A DNA stretch of 64,000 nucleotides from Dendrocalamus latiflorus (GCA_017311315.1 CM029644.1:25005606-25069605), one strand, 5' to 3'. Shown: positions 34,720 to 47,393, counted from the first letter of the stretch. Program-made: numbers and translations. Notes: a model not told the origin generated them from the letters alone.

Positions 34720-36214
34720 ATGGCCTCGCTCGCCTTCACCGTCAAGCGCTCCGCCCCGGTTCTCGTTGCGCCGTCCAAGGCGACGCCGCACGAGCTCAAG
34801 CCGCTGTCGGACATCGACGACCAGGACGGCCTCCGGTTCTACCGGTCGGGCCTCCATTTCTTCCGGGCCAACGCTGCCATGGCCGGCGTCGACCCTGCCG
34901 CGGTCATCAGGAAAGGCCTCGCCGATGCCCTGGTACACTACTACCCCGTCGCTGGCCGGATCCTTGAGGTCATGCCAGACAAGAAGCTCGTGGTCGAGTG
35001 CACCGGCAAGGGCGTGGTGTTTGTCGAGGCCGATGCGGACGTTTCTCTCGGTGACTTCGGTGACGTGCTCTGCCCGCCCATCCCGTGCTACCAGGAGCTT
35101 CTCTGTGAGCCCGACGGCCACAGCGCCGTCGTTGTCGGCCGCCCGCTGCTCTTCATTCAGGTGAATGCATCGTGCACAAATGTTCTTCCATATGTCATGC
35201 ACGTACATAACTGTATATGTGTATACTAATAAGTGGCGCATGCGCACGCAACATGAACATCGCGACATATACTAGGTTACACGACTCAGGTGCGGTGGGT
35301 TCGTGTTCGGCCTACAGATCTGCCACAACATAGCGGACGCAGCCGGCGTCGTGCAACTTCTGCGAACGATCGGCGAGATGTCACGGGGCATGCCTGCACC
35401 AACCGTGTCACCGGTGTGGGCGAGGGAGCTGTTCATGGCGCGCTCGCCACCGGAAGTCACCCATCGGCACCCAGAGTATGACGAGACGGCGGCTGGTGGG
35501 AACCACGACGTGCTTGGCCGTGAGCCGCTCGTGCAACGGGCGTTCTTCTTCGGGACAAAGGAGATGTCGGCCCTACGCGAATCATTCACCCCAGCTGGCG
35601 CCATGCGAGCCTCCCGCTTCGACATGCTCGCGGCTTTCCTCTGGCAGTGCCGGACAGCCGCGCTCCCGTACGACGCCGACCACGAGGTGCGCGTCATGTT
35701 TGTGGTGAACGCTCGCGGGCGAAGCCCGCAGCTGCCTGTTGGGTTCTATGGCAACGCGTTCACCTTCGCAGTGGCGTCGTGCACGGCCGGGCACCTCCGG
35801 GAGAGCCTGCTAGGAGATGTGCTCAAGATGATCACCGAGGCGAAGGTCAAGGTGACGTCGGACGACTACATGCAGTCGGTGGCCAGCCTGATGGTGGAAC
35901 GCGGGCGGCCGCGGTTCGGGCGCGCGGCGCGGACGTACCTCGTGTCCGATGTGACGCGGGCCGGGTTTGAGAGCGTCGACTTCGGGTGGGGGGAGGGGGT
36001 GTATGGCGGGCCAGCGGCGGTGACCCTAGCGACGTTTCACTTGAAGGTGAAGAATGGGAAAGGGGAGGAGGGGATCGTTGTGCCGATGTGCTTGCCGGCG
36101 GCGGCCATGGAAAGGCTCGAGTTGGAGGTGCAGATGAGGCTGAATGGCGACGTACCTGCATGTTACTCTGTGGAGTCTGCGAAGAGTACAATGTTAGCAC
36201 ATCTCTCTAATTGA
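34720..36214 (+). CDS. BAHD family acyl-CoA-dependent acyltransferase
   Basis: A cytosolic enzyme that moves an acyl group from acyl-CoA to an alcohol or amine acceptor. Exons 34720-35160 and 35276-36214 give 459 aa, typical for the family. The acceptor at 35275 is chosen because it alone yields the conserved VTRLRCGGFV segment; the nearer AG at 35289 breaks the frame. The catalytic HXXXD is HNIAD (His164, Asp168) and the structural DFGWG is at 382-386; both are intact. The start MASLAFTVKRSAPVLVAPS resembles grass alcohol acyltransferases (benzoyl- or acetyl-transferase type), but the substrate cannot be told. The stop TGA (36212-36214) is part of a retroelement target duplication, so the native 3' UTR begins beyond 48837. 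Confidence 0.93.
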
Positions 36215-39200
36215 TGTGGTTGTGTAAACCTGAGTCGACCGTGTTGTGTGTGGTCGTCACGACCAGGGTGTGTGTTGTCATAGACGACCAGGTTATGTGT
36301 GGTCGTCACGACCAGGGTGTGTGTAGTGATCGTGCAAGAATAGCACACCCGCAAGTGCACAGGTTGCCACTGAAATAGCGGCGAGTGTCGTGTTCTCCAC
36401 AGGGACTAGACTGAGGCTACCGGTGCTCAGCTAAAGCTAGGTCAAACAAAACGGAGGAGAAAACTAAACTACCGAACGAACTCTAACTCGCACGGACAAA
36501 ACGACGAACGAACTAAACAATCGAAAGACGACGGAACGAACGACCGTACGAATGAACGTCGTACAACCGAACGAACAAAACGACGAGAGACCTAATGAAC
36601 GACGCACAAACGACAACACAAACGAACGCGACTACCGACCGACGACCTAACTAACTACCGACCGCGAGACAGAAGGAGGGAGTCTAGAAGCACGGAGGAA
36701 GTCGAGAGAGAACAAGGGAGAAAACAGTCGAAAGCTAACTAGACGTCGGCAGGGCAAGCAAATGACTACGACGAAGGCACGCACGACTTAGCTAACTAGC
36801 GACCGCTGAGAGAAGCAAAGAGAGAGGTCGAGAAGCACAAGGGAGGACTAGAAGCAAAGACAGAGTCGAGACAGCAAGGAAAGGGAGACGGTTGCCGGTT
36901 CGCTAATCCGCGCAAACAAACACAAGGAGACTAACACCCGCACAAGCACATGACACTAACTCTAAACACAGACAAATAAACTAACCCACATGTACTAACA
37001 AGTGAAGAACAGAGCATAATCACATGAGCTGAACAATCCGCTTGGATACTGGCAAATTAACAGAGATTGCTTAACAGAGATCACAATCACTGAGCAGATA
37101 CCATATGAACAAATTGACAACTAATCTCAAATAACATCTCAGTGAGCACAAGCATTCATCAGTGCATAATTAACAATAACATCTCACTGAAGCAAATCAC
37201 AAACTAACAGTAATTCACAATTCAATTAAATTGAGCCTTAATTAAGAAAAGCAATAAGAAAGGAAGAGGAATTGGGGGTAAACCGAGCAGAGCAGTAGTA
37301 GAGGGCGCATAGAAGAAGCTGTCGGTGAAGTGGAGCCGAGGAGGATGGGGTCGAAGAAGCCTCGGTGCAGGGCGGCCGGTGGAAGAACTCGAGTTGATGA
37401 CGCCGGCGGTGAGGGGGGCGCGGTGAAGAAGTTGCTACTGCCGGTGTCGGTGCAGAGGAAGGGAGGCTTACGGGATCTGGAGTCGGCGGCCGGAAGAACA
37501 GAAGGAGATGGCACGGAGAGGTCGGAGCCGGAGATAAGTGACGAAGACGGCGGCGCCGAGGTAGTGGGGTGACGCGATGGAGGAGCGCCGGAGAAGGGAG
37601 GCGGCCGTGGTGAGCGGAGGAGCGGTGGTGCGGTGGCGCGCCGGAAGAGGAGGAAGGGCGGCCGAGATGTGATGGCGCACGCGATGCAGAGAAGTGAGGC
37701 GGCGCGGTGGATGGTGGCGTTGGTGGCGCGCCGGAGTGGGGTGAAGAAGAAGGAAGAGCGGCGGATGGAGAAGGGGAGCGGGCGGAGAGAGGTGGCGCAC
37801 GACGAGTTTGGCCCGGCCTCACCGGCGCTGGGAATGAAGAAGTGAGGGAGGGGGAAGAGAAGCAAGAGGTGGAAGAAGATAGAAATGCCGGGCTCAAAGG
37901 ATTGCAGGCGGCGGCTAGGTGTTGTGCGATTGGGGGTTTGACATTTTCAGATTTAGTCCTCCCAATTTCTAGGGTTTGCAATAAGGTCCTTCATTCTTAT
38001 GATTTCTTCTGTACTAGACCTCCGGAGTTCCGTTTTCAGCGCAGTTTGATCCTACGCATCCGTAACGACGCGTACATCTGTACGAAGCAGTCCCAAAAAT
38101 CTAGGTTTATCGTTTATGCGCCTCGCTCGCGTCGGTCTGTGGAAAAAGCACAAAAAATGTAAAATGATCCAAATTGAGCAATTAAATATAGAAAAGCGTG
38201 TAAATGCTGATAATTGGTCCCGAAATGCGAAAAATAATGGGGTAAAATGATGAATAAATATGTGTAAATATGACGCATGTCATACCCCCAAGCTTAAAAC
38301 TTTTACTTGTCCTCAAGTAAATGGCATGATGTTATCGAACCCGGACAACAAGTCATGATGGTAAAAGACTTGTTAAATGCATGTGATAAGCCAAGAAGCA
38401 TATAGCAATGTAAAATAAGATTGTCTAGCTTGAGTTTTGAGGACCATCCAAGATGAGAACGCATCAAGCAAAGATCTCAAATGATAACTACAACATTTGA
38501 CCAAATCAAGTTACACACCCAAGTGTCGAAATGCACTAAGTGATCACATGAATTCAACCAAAATTGTAAGGCATCGGAACTAGGTATAACATCAAGAATG
38601 AGCATAGCAAAGGGTCATGCTAAGACATTTGCTATTTGAGACAAAGAGACTAATACTTGTATGATATTTATGAAAAAGCCCACACTTGAGCCATGATACC
38701 CTTTTTTTTCTTTTTAGCAAATTTAAAACACAATGGGCACTTGTGCCACTTATTCACACTCACGCTTCACTTGGGAAAAACTTTACCACTTATTCAACAC
38801 ATTTCCGAACCAATGTGACATAGTCACTTATTTTACACACTCACGCATTGCATCACAATTTTTTTTCTTCTTTTGCTTTTTTTATGATTAAGCATCTTTA
38901 ACCGTTTTTCATTAATACTAAGTAACACGTGTCCCAAGACATGAATACCTAGATAAATCAACCAAATTATTGGCTCAAGATAGGACTACCCCTTTCACAA
39001 ATTTTACATTCAAGCAAAGTATCAATATCTAAAATAACATATGCCCAAACATGAAACTAAGATATGATCATTCAAGAGGCGATGACTAGAACCAATTCAA
39101 TCCGCAAATGGTTAAAACACATGCGTAGCTCGCAATGAATCAAATGCTATAGGATCACAAGGTTTCTAAGCACATCAAGGATAATAAACAAAACTCAAGC

Positions 39201-39539
39201 TCTATAATATGATGCCAAGTGACTTAAGACTTACAAAGAACTAGTAACAATATAGTTCAATGGAAATTTCAGCATGGCCTTTCTTCATTAATCATGGCAT
39301 GGGCTCACATGGCCAAAATATACAATCAAGCATAACATGAGAGCAATAGTAAAGGCCATATATCATCAACAAAAGCATAATATGAAGCATAAGAATGGCC
39401 ATATATCATCAACTACACGACAATAAGCTCAAATGCTCACAAATATAATACAAACATGCTAGAACATCATCCATACACATACAAGTCCTCCCTCAAGCTT
39501 ACATTGAGCAATGAATCAAGAATGCGCTTAAAGGGGTAA

Positions 39540-39832
39540 TGTTGTAGCTACGGGCTAAACAGAGAAAGAGGGGACTAGTAGGAGAGGAAGAGGAGAGCCA
39601 GATCTGTGGAGAGGTGGTGAGAATGAGAGGATCCCCCCTTTGCCCCTCCTGGGGGTTATATATATATGAGTGGGGTAGAATGGGAAATTTCCATGCTACC
39701 CCTTAGTACTTACAAGGGATGAGGGTACATTGGTATATTTACACTGGTATATTCCTCTACACTATTCGGCCTATTAAATGTTGGACTAGTTGCACGGCCC
39801 AGTCACGGGGGGGTTGGGCCACCCCTACAACA
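39540..39832 (-). repeat. 3' LTR of the LARD-like element
   Basis: 293 bp, closely matching 47394-47684. It includes a GGGGTTATATATATATGAG segment that could act as a TATA region. Confidence 0.9.
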
Positions 39833-39964
39833 GTACTCCCTCGACAGCAAGCGCTGAGGTCCCGATGGACGAGCTGACGCGATCAACCACCCCAGCCCCC
39901 CGTTCCCTGGCAGCAAGCGCGAGGGTGCCGATGCAACTAGTAGCTCGCAGACCCTAGAGGCAAT

Positions 39965-41180
39965 GCCTATGAAGAAATCAGTGAAGCGTCGAAGACGTCG
40001 TCGAGCGCCGAAGCCGTGCCGTCCCGCCGAGGCGATGCCTACGAGGCGGACGGCGGAGTCGAGCGCCGAAGACGTGCCGTCCCGCCAAGGCGATGCCTAC
40101 GAGGCGGACGGCGGAGTCGAGCCCCGAAGACGTGCCGTCCCGCTGAGGCGACGCCTATGAGGCGGACGGCGGAGTCGAGCGCCGAAGACGTGCCGTCCCG
40201 CCGAGGCGATGCCTACGAGGCGGATGGCGGAGTCGAGTGCCGAAGACGTGTCGTCGAGCGCCGAAGATGTGCCGTCCCGCCGAGGCGATGCCTACGAGGC
40301 GGACGGCGGAGTCGAGCGCCGAAGATGTGTCCTCGAGCGCCGAAGACGTGCCGTCCCGCCGAGGCGATGCCTACGAGGTGGACGGCGGAGTCGAGTGCCG
40401 AAGACGTGTCGTCGAGCGCCGAAGACGTGCCGTCCCGCCGAGGCGATGCCTACGAGGCGGACGGCGGAGTCGAGTGCCGAAGACGTGTCGTCGAGCGCCG
40501 AAGACGTGCCGTCCCGCCGAGGCGATGCCTACGAGGCGGACGGCGGAGTCGAGTGCCGAAGACGTGTCGTCGAGCGCCGAAGATGTGCCGTCCCGCCGAG
40601 GCGATGCCTACGAGGCGGACGGCGGAGTCGAGCGCCGAAGACGTGTCCTCGAGCGCCGAAGACGTGCCGTCCCGCCGAGGCGATGCCTACGAGGCGGACG
40701 GCGGAGTCGAGTGCCGAAGACGTGTCGTCGAGCGCCGAAGACGTGCCGTCCCGCCGAGGCGATGCCTACGAGGCGGACGGCGGAGTCGAGTGCCGAAGAC
40801 GTGTCGTCGAGCGCCGAAGACGTGCCGTCCCGCCGAGGCGATGCCTACGAGGCGGACGGCGGAGTCGAGTGCCGAAGACGTGTCGTCGAGCGCCGAAGAC
40901 GTGCCGTCCCGCCGAGGCGATGCCTACGAGGCGGACGGTGGAGTCGAGTGCCGAAGACGTGTCGTCGAGCGCCGAAGACGTGCCGTCCCGCCGAGGCGAT
41001 GCCTACGAGGCGGACGGCGGAGTCGAGTGCTGAAGACGTGTCGTCGAGCGCCGAAGACGTGCCGTCCCGCCGAGGCGATGCCTACGAGGCGGACGGCGGA
41101 GTCGAGCGCCGAAGACGTGCCGTCCCGCCGAGGCGATGCCTACGAGGCGGACGGCGGAGCCGAGCGCCGAAGACGTGTCG
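39965..41180 (+). repeat. Minisatellite block 1 (58- then 79-bp units)
   Basis: Unit GCCGTCCCGCCGAGGCGATG...GGAGTCGAGYGCCGAAGACGT. The first repeats are spaced 58 bp, and later ones 79 bp through an extra GTGTCGTCGAGCGCCGAAGAC. Since neither length is a multiple of three and units lack stops, all three forward frames stay open for hundreds of codons; these are not genes. Confidence 0.93.
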
Positions 41181-41194
41181 ACACTGTCGTTCTC

Positions 41195-42172
41195 CTACCT
41201 TCGAAAAGAGTGCCCGCGAAGAGCGGGCGCTTGCGGCGTAGGCCGAGGGCACTACGCACGCGGAGGCAAGGAGGCGAGACCGCCGTTCCCCTACCTTCAA
41301 AGACAGTGCCCGCGAAGAGCGGGCGCTTGCGGCGTAGGCCGAGGGCACTACGCACGCGGAGGCAAATAGGCGAGACCGCCGTTCCCCTACCTTCAAAGAG
41401 AGTGCCCGCGAAGAGCGGGCGCTTGCGGCGTAGGCCGAGGGCACTACGCACGCTGAGGTAGGGAGGCGTCGCCGCCGTTCCCCAACCTCGAAAAATGGTG
41501 CCCGCGGAGAGCGGGCGCTTGCGGCGTAGGCCGAGGGCGCTACGCACGCTAAGGTAGGGAGGCGTCGCCGTCGTTCCCCTACCTCGAAAAACAGTGCCCG
41601 CGAAGAGCGGGCACTTGCGGCGTAGGCCGAGGGCGCCACGCACGCTGAGGTAGGGAGGCGTCGCCGCCGTTCCCCTACCTCGAAAAACGGTGCCCGCGGA
41701 GAGCGGGCGCTTGCGGCGTAGGCCGAGGGTGGTACGCGCGCTGAGGTAGGGAGGCGTCACCGCCGTTCCCCTACCTCAAAAAACGGTGCCCGCGGAGAGC
41801 GGGCGCTTGCAGCGTAGGCCGAGGGTGCTACGCACGCTGAGGTAGGGAGGCGTCGCTGCCGTTCCCCTACCTCGAAAAACGGTGCCCGCGGAGAGCGGGC
41901 GCTTGCGGCGTAGGCTGAGGGCGCTACGCACGCTGAGGTAGGGAGGCGTCGCCGCCGTTCCCCTACCTCGAAAAACGGTGCCCGCGGAGAGCGGGCGCTT
42001 GCGGCGTAGGCCGAGGGCGCTACGCACGCTGAGGTAGGGAGGCGTCGCCGCCGTTCCCCTACCTCGAAAAACGGTGCGCGCGGAGAGCGGGCGCTTGCGG
42101 CGTAGGCCGAGGGTGGTACGCGCGCTGAGGTAGGGAGGCGTCGCCGCCGTTCCCCTACCTCGAAAAAGTCAC
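41195..42172 (+). repeat. Minisatellite block 2 (about 95-bp units)
   Basis: About ten units of CCGTTCCCCTACCTCGAAAA...GTGCCCGCGGAGAGCGGGCG...GAGGTAGGGAGGCGTCGCCG. Each contains a GCCCGC...GCGGGC hairpin. Long ORFs on either strand are repeat artefacts. Confidence 0.93.
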
Positions 42173-42274
42173 GGTGCACTCCCTGGTGCAATGCGCACGA
42201 GTGCGCGATATCCAAGTGGTGCGCCGCTTAAAGCGAGGCACTCCCTTGTGTCTCGGCCGGTCACAATTTTTATA

Positions 42275-43195
42275 CTCCGTAGAGTGCGTGGGAACAACAT
42301 CCACGTCTTATTTATACTCCGGAGAGTACGTGCGGAGGCGGACCTCGACGCTACGTTTTTTTAGAGTCCATAGACTGGCGCGTGCGGAGGCGGACCTCGT
42401 CGCTACGTCTTATTTAAAGTCCGTAGACTGGTGCGTGCGGAGGCGTACCTCGACGCTACGTCTTAATTTATAGTCCGTAGACTTGCGCGTGCGGAGGCGG
42501 ACCTCGACGCTACGTCTTATTTAAAGTCCATAGACTGGTGCGTGCGGAGACGTACCTCGACGCTACGTCTTAATTTATAGTCCGTAGACTCGCGCGTGCG
42601 GAGGCGGACCTCGACGCTACGTCTTATTTAAAGTCCGTAGACTGGTGCGTGCGGAGGCGTACCTCGACGCTACGTCTTAATTTATAGTCCGTAGACTCGC
42701 GCGTGCGGAGGCGGACCTCGACGGTACGTCTTATTTAAAGTCCGTAGACTGGTGTGTGCGGAGGCGTACCTCGACGCTACGTCTTATTTATACTCCGTAG
42801 AGTGCGCGCGAAGGCGTCCCCCCGCTGCGTCTTATTTAAAGTCCGTAGACTGGTGCGTGCGGAGGCGTACCTCGACGCTACGTCTTATTTAAAGTCCGTA
42901 GACTGGTGCGTGCGGAGGCGTACCTCGACGCTACGTCTTAATTTATAGTCCGTAGACTCGCGCGTGCGGAGGCGGACCTCGACGCTATGTCTTATTTAAA
43001 GTCCATAGACTGGTGCGTGCGGAGGCGTACCTCGACGCTACGTCTTAATTTATAGTCCGTAGACTCGCGCGTGCGGAGGCGGACCTCGACGCTACGTCTT
43101 ATTTAAAGTCCGTAGACTGGTGCGTGCGGAGGCGTACCTCGACGCTACGTCTTAATTTATAGTCCGTAGACTCGCGCGTGCGGAGGCGGACCTCG
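42275..43195 (+). repeat. Minisatellite block 3 (alternating about 58-bp units)
   Basis: Units alternate between GTAGACTGGTGCGTGCGGAG...GTCTTAATTTATA and GTAGACTCGCGCGTGCGGAG...GTCTTATTTAAA. This gives a two-unit higher-order period of about 116 bp. Confidence 0.92.
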
Positions 43196-43199
43196 ACGA

Positions 43200-44700
43200 A
43201 GCCTCGCGACAACAAAGCGCTCCAGAATGCAGTATCAGAAAAACATTTGATACCACGGTAGCCCATAGCAGGCAAAAACTGGAGGAGCAAACGTGGCCAA
43301 ATCAGATGCTCTCAGAATAGAAATGTAGCCGCAAGACATGATCTGAACAACCATTTCTTTACTATCATGCACGCAAGAAACACAGCAGCAATTATTAAAG
43401 CCTCGCAGGCAGCCCCATATAGCACGTACCGGGCGCCATGGCGGCATGGAGTAGTCTTCGCAGGTGCGGAGACGCTGACGTCCCCTCCAGCTTGTGTGGG
43501 GGCGGAAGCGAACATGCCATGCACGTGCATGGGCTATGCCTGCGATGCAGCCACGGTGTCAGCTTCTTGCGTGCATACGTAGGTGTGCTTCTGCGCCTAC
43601 GACGTTTCTTCGGCGAAGCAAACGCGCAGCTCGACGCGGAGGCTTCGACGAGCTCCTCGATGAGGTCCAGCGCGGAGGTTGGCAGTCACAGAGGCCGACG
43701 CCATGGCGAGGTAGGCATGGCCCGCTTGGACTTCGGCGAAGCGGAGGTCGAGGCTGACGGCGCTGTCACAGAGGTGGAGCCGTGGCGAGGTAGACGTAGC
43801 CAGCTCGGAGGGTACGTAACCATTACTTCATGCATAATCTTACGTAGGCTCTACGCCTGTCTCCGCTCCGCGCCCCGCCTCTGGCTCTGATCTTTGCGCG
43901 TCTTCGCAGCGAGGCCTGCATGTGCTCCGCGCCGAGCCGTCGCAGCAGGCCGACATGTTCAAGATTTGGGCCAGTCTTTCTCGCGGAGGCGCCCGTGTGT
44001 GGCACAGATGTGCGGGGTCAGCTCACGGATGTGCGGAGTCCATGGCGCGGACGCTGAGCGGAGACGTCGGTCAACGCGGAGGCTTGGAGGCGCTCGACGA
44101 CGCAGAGCGGACACTTCGGCCGAGGTGCGGATGCTCAGAGGCGAGGCGTTCGCGGACTCAGCAACGCGGAGACTCCTACAGCTTGCTCGCCATTGCGGAG
44201 GCTGCTGCGCAGTCAAGTAGCCCGGAGCGATGGCGCGGAGAAGACCTGCTTGGTGCGGGGGGCCGTAGCTAGCCCGGAGCGGAGGCAACCTTCGACGAGA
44301 CGAAGACTTTACGCGTGACGGCCGAGGGCGAGGGGGCTCCGAGGCGGCCTTTTGTGGGTCGACGAACTGGCGCCACACATGCATGAGCCATGCATGCAGC
44401 GTTTGCAACATAGCCTGGGTGCCTTCACGTGACGAATGTATATGCTTCGCACACCTGCGCCTGGACTTCAGAAGCTCGATGGAGACTTCGGAGGGTTTGG
44501 CGGAGACCACTCCGATCACGGCGGAGGTTCCGAAGACGTTGGCGGGGACCTCGGGGACTCGGCAGAGGCTTCACGGAGCGATCCCACGCATGCCTGTGCT
44601 GTGAATTCACGCGGAGTGCAGGCATGTATTGTGCATGCACGTAACCACCCCGCACTTCACTAGCTCCGCTACGCGAGCGGCACGTTGCAGAGCAGGCCTC
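43200..44700. other. GC-rich internal region of the LARD-like element
   Basis: No complete gene. The minus strand at 43250-43440 reads hydrophobic segments (ACEALIIAAVFLACMIVKKW) that might be a membrane-protein fragment. The rest is dense in GCGGAGGC-type motifs. Confidence 0.35.
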
Positions 44701-44724
44701 ATCAGGAGGTTTTTCGGAGCGCAA

Positions 44725-44975
44725 CGAAGGATGCCGAGGTGGGCACGGAGATGGCGCAAGTTCGGACGAGCGAGTCCTTGCAGCCCTGGCTCCGCCACGA
44801 GAGCAACTGGCCCAGGTGTTTGAACATGGCAGCGTGCTCCACGTAGACGCTCACCACCGTCGTGCCGAACAGCAGGTCCACCGCCGCGTGCGCCTCGTCG
44901 ACGGAGATCACGCCGAAGAGCACCATCAGCATCGTGCCCAGCAGCGACCCCGCCGTGCACCCATTCTTGCGCGGA
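44725..44975 (-). pseudogene. Captured fragment of an LSI2-like silicon/anion efflux transporter
   Basis: The minus strand encodes GTMLMVLFGVISVDEAHAAV, then DLLFGTTVVSVYVEHAAMFK and HLGQLLSWRSQGCKDSLVRT in one frame. This is the recognisable early membrane region of plant LSI2-type transporters (ArsB/anion permease family), with several substitutions. It covers roughly 75 residues of a protein near 470 aa and then diverges. It reads in the same direction as the retroelement, as expected if it was captured through an RNA intermediate. It cannot make a working transporter. Confidence 0.6.
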
Positions 44976-45232
44976 GGCGACGCGAAGCCGAAGGCTCGAC
45001 GGAGAGTGAAGGCTCGGCGCTGGCCCGGTGCGGAGACGCATGCGAAGTCCAGCTCGCGTAGGCGAGGTCTTGCGCGGAGGCGACGCGAAGCCGAAGGCTC
45101 GACGGAGAGTGAAGGCTCGGCGCTGTCCCGGCGCGGAGACGCATGCGAAGTCCAGCTCACGTAGGCGAGGTCTTGCGCGGAGGCGATGCGAAGCCGAAGG
45201 CTCAACGGAGAGTGAAGGCTCGGCGACCGGGG
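44967..45232 (+). repeat. 102-103-bp tandem repeat, about 2.5 copies
   Basis: CTTGCGCGGAGGCGACGCGA...GGCTCGACGGAGAGTGAAGG...TAGGCGAGGT starts at 44967, 45069 and 45172. The first unit abuts the LSI2-like fragment. Confidence 0.88.
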
Positions 45233-45339
45233 GGGCTGAACGCGCATGTCGAGCCGGCGATGGGCGGGACGGACTGGAAGCACCTCGCGCTCTGCGTCAA
45301 CAACTTCACCGGCAATCCCATGGTCGCCGGCTCACAAAC

Positions 45340-45600
45340 GGCTCCCGGGAGAGGTGTTCTTGGTGAGGTGCGCCAGGAGGTGGCGGAGTTCCTTGACCCG
45401 GACGTTGCCGTAGGTGGCGGCGCGGCGCGCCGAGAGGAGCTCGGAGCTGGCGGTGACGAGCTCGGGGCAGCAAAGTATGAAACGGTGGCACCTGTGGCTG
45501 ATCTACCGGAGCTGGTGCCTGATCCGACGGTGGTGCTCGAGCACTACGGCGATGTCAGCAAACTTGCCGAACCCTCGCGCGAACAGGGTGAGGTACACCT
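45340..45600 (-). pseudogene. Captured fragment, probably cytochrome P450 (CYP71 clan)
   Basis: The minus strand reads CCPELVTASSELLSARRAAT and then YGNVRVKELRHLLAHL in one frame. This fits the region after helix C of CYP71-clan P450s (pattern ELFSA+R...Y..IRVEEVR.LL). Upstream in the same frame is GRVYLTLFARGFGKFADIAV and a stop. No haem-binding motif is present. A fragment at most; the family call is from pattern memory only. Confidence 0.4.
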
Positions 45601-47373
45601 AGACCCGTCCATCGAAGGGCCGCGGTGCGGAGTCCGGGACCGCGAGGTGGGCCCCCGAGGGTGCCGCGACGGCGAGGAGGAAGACCGCCCACGATCCTTT
45701 TGCTGCACCAGCGCCTCCGCCACCACATGGACGCTGGATGCCGAGGGCGCGGGGGCCAGAGTTGCGACATAGGCTTCGACAGTGTGCGAAGCCCGAGCAC
45801 TTCGTCGCGGGCTCATCCACCTCCGATGCTGCCGAAGCCGCTTGGATTGAGGGCGCATGCGTACCTGGATGGCGGAGCACTCGACGTCCTTTCCTGTGTG
45901 CGGCACATGACGAATAGAAATACCTGGCGTGCAGGAGTGGCGCCTGGCATGCGCGGAGGTCATCGGAGGCGCAGGCCACGGGGGCAGAGGCTTCGAGGCA
46001 ACCTTCGATGTGGAAGACCTCGACGACGCAGAGCCGCGACCTCACCTATGTGTAGCCCACTTCATTCGTATGGAGTCCGTGGTCAAGGAGGTCCTCGTCT
46101 GCACGGAGACACGACTCCAGCTTCATCGAGGTCCCGGGGCTCGATGCAGGGGCTAGGCGGACGAGGTGCACCAGGCGGAGAGGCTCAGCATGGCCGACAC
46201 AGAAACTCATTGCGAGGCTCTCCGGGCCACGTGCTTGAGTTGGTGACGTGGAGTCGAAGTCGACAACGCCGCTGGACGTGCCATGCTGTACTCGGAGCTT
46301 GCCGACGCAAGGTCCAGTGTGCATGTACGGAGGCCGGAGGTGAGTCCGACGCAGAGGCGCCGAGGCCACGCGGAGCTCCGTCAGAGGCGAGTGGGATGAC
46401 CTTCATCGCAGGCGGGCACACGCCGCGTAAAACCCGCAGACATCAAGGCAGAGGCCAGGGTGAACAGGCGAAGCCGACTCTGTCCATTGCTGGAGAGCAA
46501 GGAGTTCCAACTGATCCGGATTGAAGCCGGGCCTCGCTTTGCTGAATGTCCTGCTGTGAAGCCGTACGAGCAGTCCTGCACGGAGCCGAGCGCACGTAGG
46601 CGAGGTCTTGAGGCGCGGAGGCCGAGCGGAGTACCAGGGGCGCGGAGGCCGAGAGGAGTACCGGGCGACCTCGTCGGAGCCGAAGAAACCTGCGAAGGAT
46701 GTGGGCATGGGCGGGTAGTTTTAGGCGCACACACGGATGGTTGGATGGATTTTTCTGGATGCCTGCGTGGATGGCTACACGGGGCACGTGCATGGATGGA
46801 AACTCATGCTTAGTGCGTGGATGAGTGTTTCATGCCTGCGCGCGTGTAGCTCATGTATGTATAGATGGATGAGGCTCACTTGCATGCATGGACAGGGCAA
46901 TGGACCTATACTCCGGATGCATGCACACGTGAAACTCAACACTCTTACCTGATGTTCGCAGCGCGGAGGCGAGCGAAGCGCGAGCGGAGGTCGAGGCTCC
47001 AGCTTCGGCAGCACAGAGCAGCGTAGCGCTCTGAGACTTCGACGCGAAGGGCTGCGTCATGGAGGCTGGCACGCGGAGACCCCGATGCGAACAACTGCGC
47101 CTCGGGCTTGGAGCGGAGGCAGAGCGGCGCAACACTTTGCTACTAAAACAGTTTTTAACAATAGACGAAAGATCGATGGATCTAGCAAATCCGCACGAAG
47201 GCTCATATGCAACAAAGCAGTACTCAACAGTGGACGAAGGATGGATGGATCTATCAGATCTACCTTTTCTTACCTTTGACGGCATTTTTTTAGCCGATCG
47301 GAATCCAGCGTGCCATGCCCAAAGCGCATCTTCCTCACGACGGATACTCTTCTTTGCGCGACTTCTTGCCCAG

Positions 47374-47391
47374 TCCCCACGGACGGCGCCA
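47374..47391 (-). other. Primer-binding site of the LARD-like element
   Basis: On the minus strand TGGCGCCGTCCGTGGGGA begins two bases after the end of the right LTR. A TGGCGCC start is complementary to a tRNA 3' end. It fixes the element's direction. Confidence 0.75.
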
Positions 47392-47393
47392 TC

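Noticed and set aside
37238..37981. 247-aa Ser/Pro-rich minus-strand ORF
   Set aside because: Low-complexity GC-rich retroelement sequence with competing ORFs in other frames.
40016..41461. 481-aa ORF as a gene
   Set aside because: Produced by a 58/79-bp minisatellite open in every frame.
41082..42215. Minus-strand ORFs of 150-206 aa
   Set aside because: Repeats of a 95-bp minisatellite.
45143..46524. Plus-strand ORFs of 209 and 299 aa
   Set aside because: Antisense to the element and to the gene fragments; GC-rich sequence with no domain.
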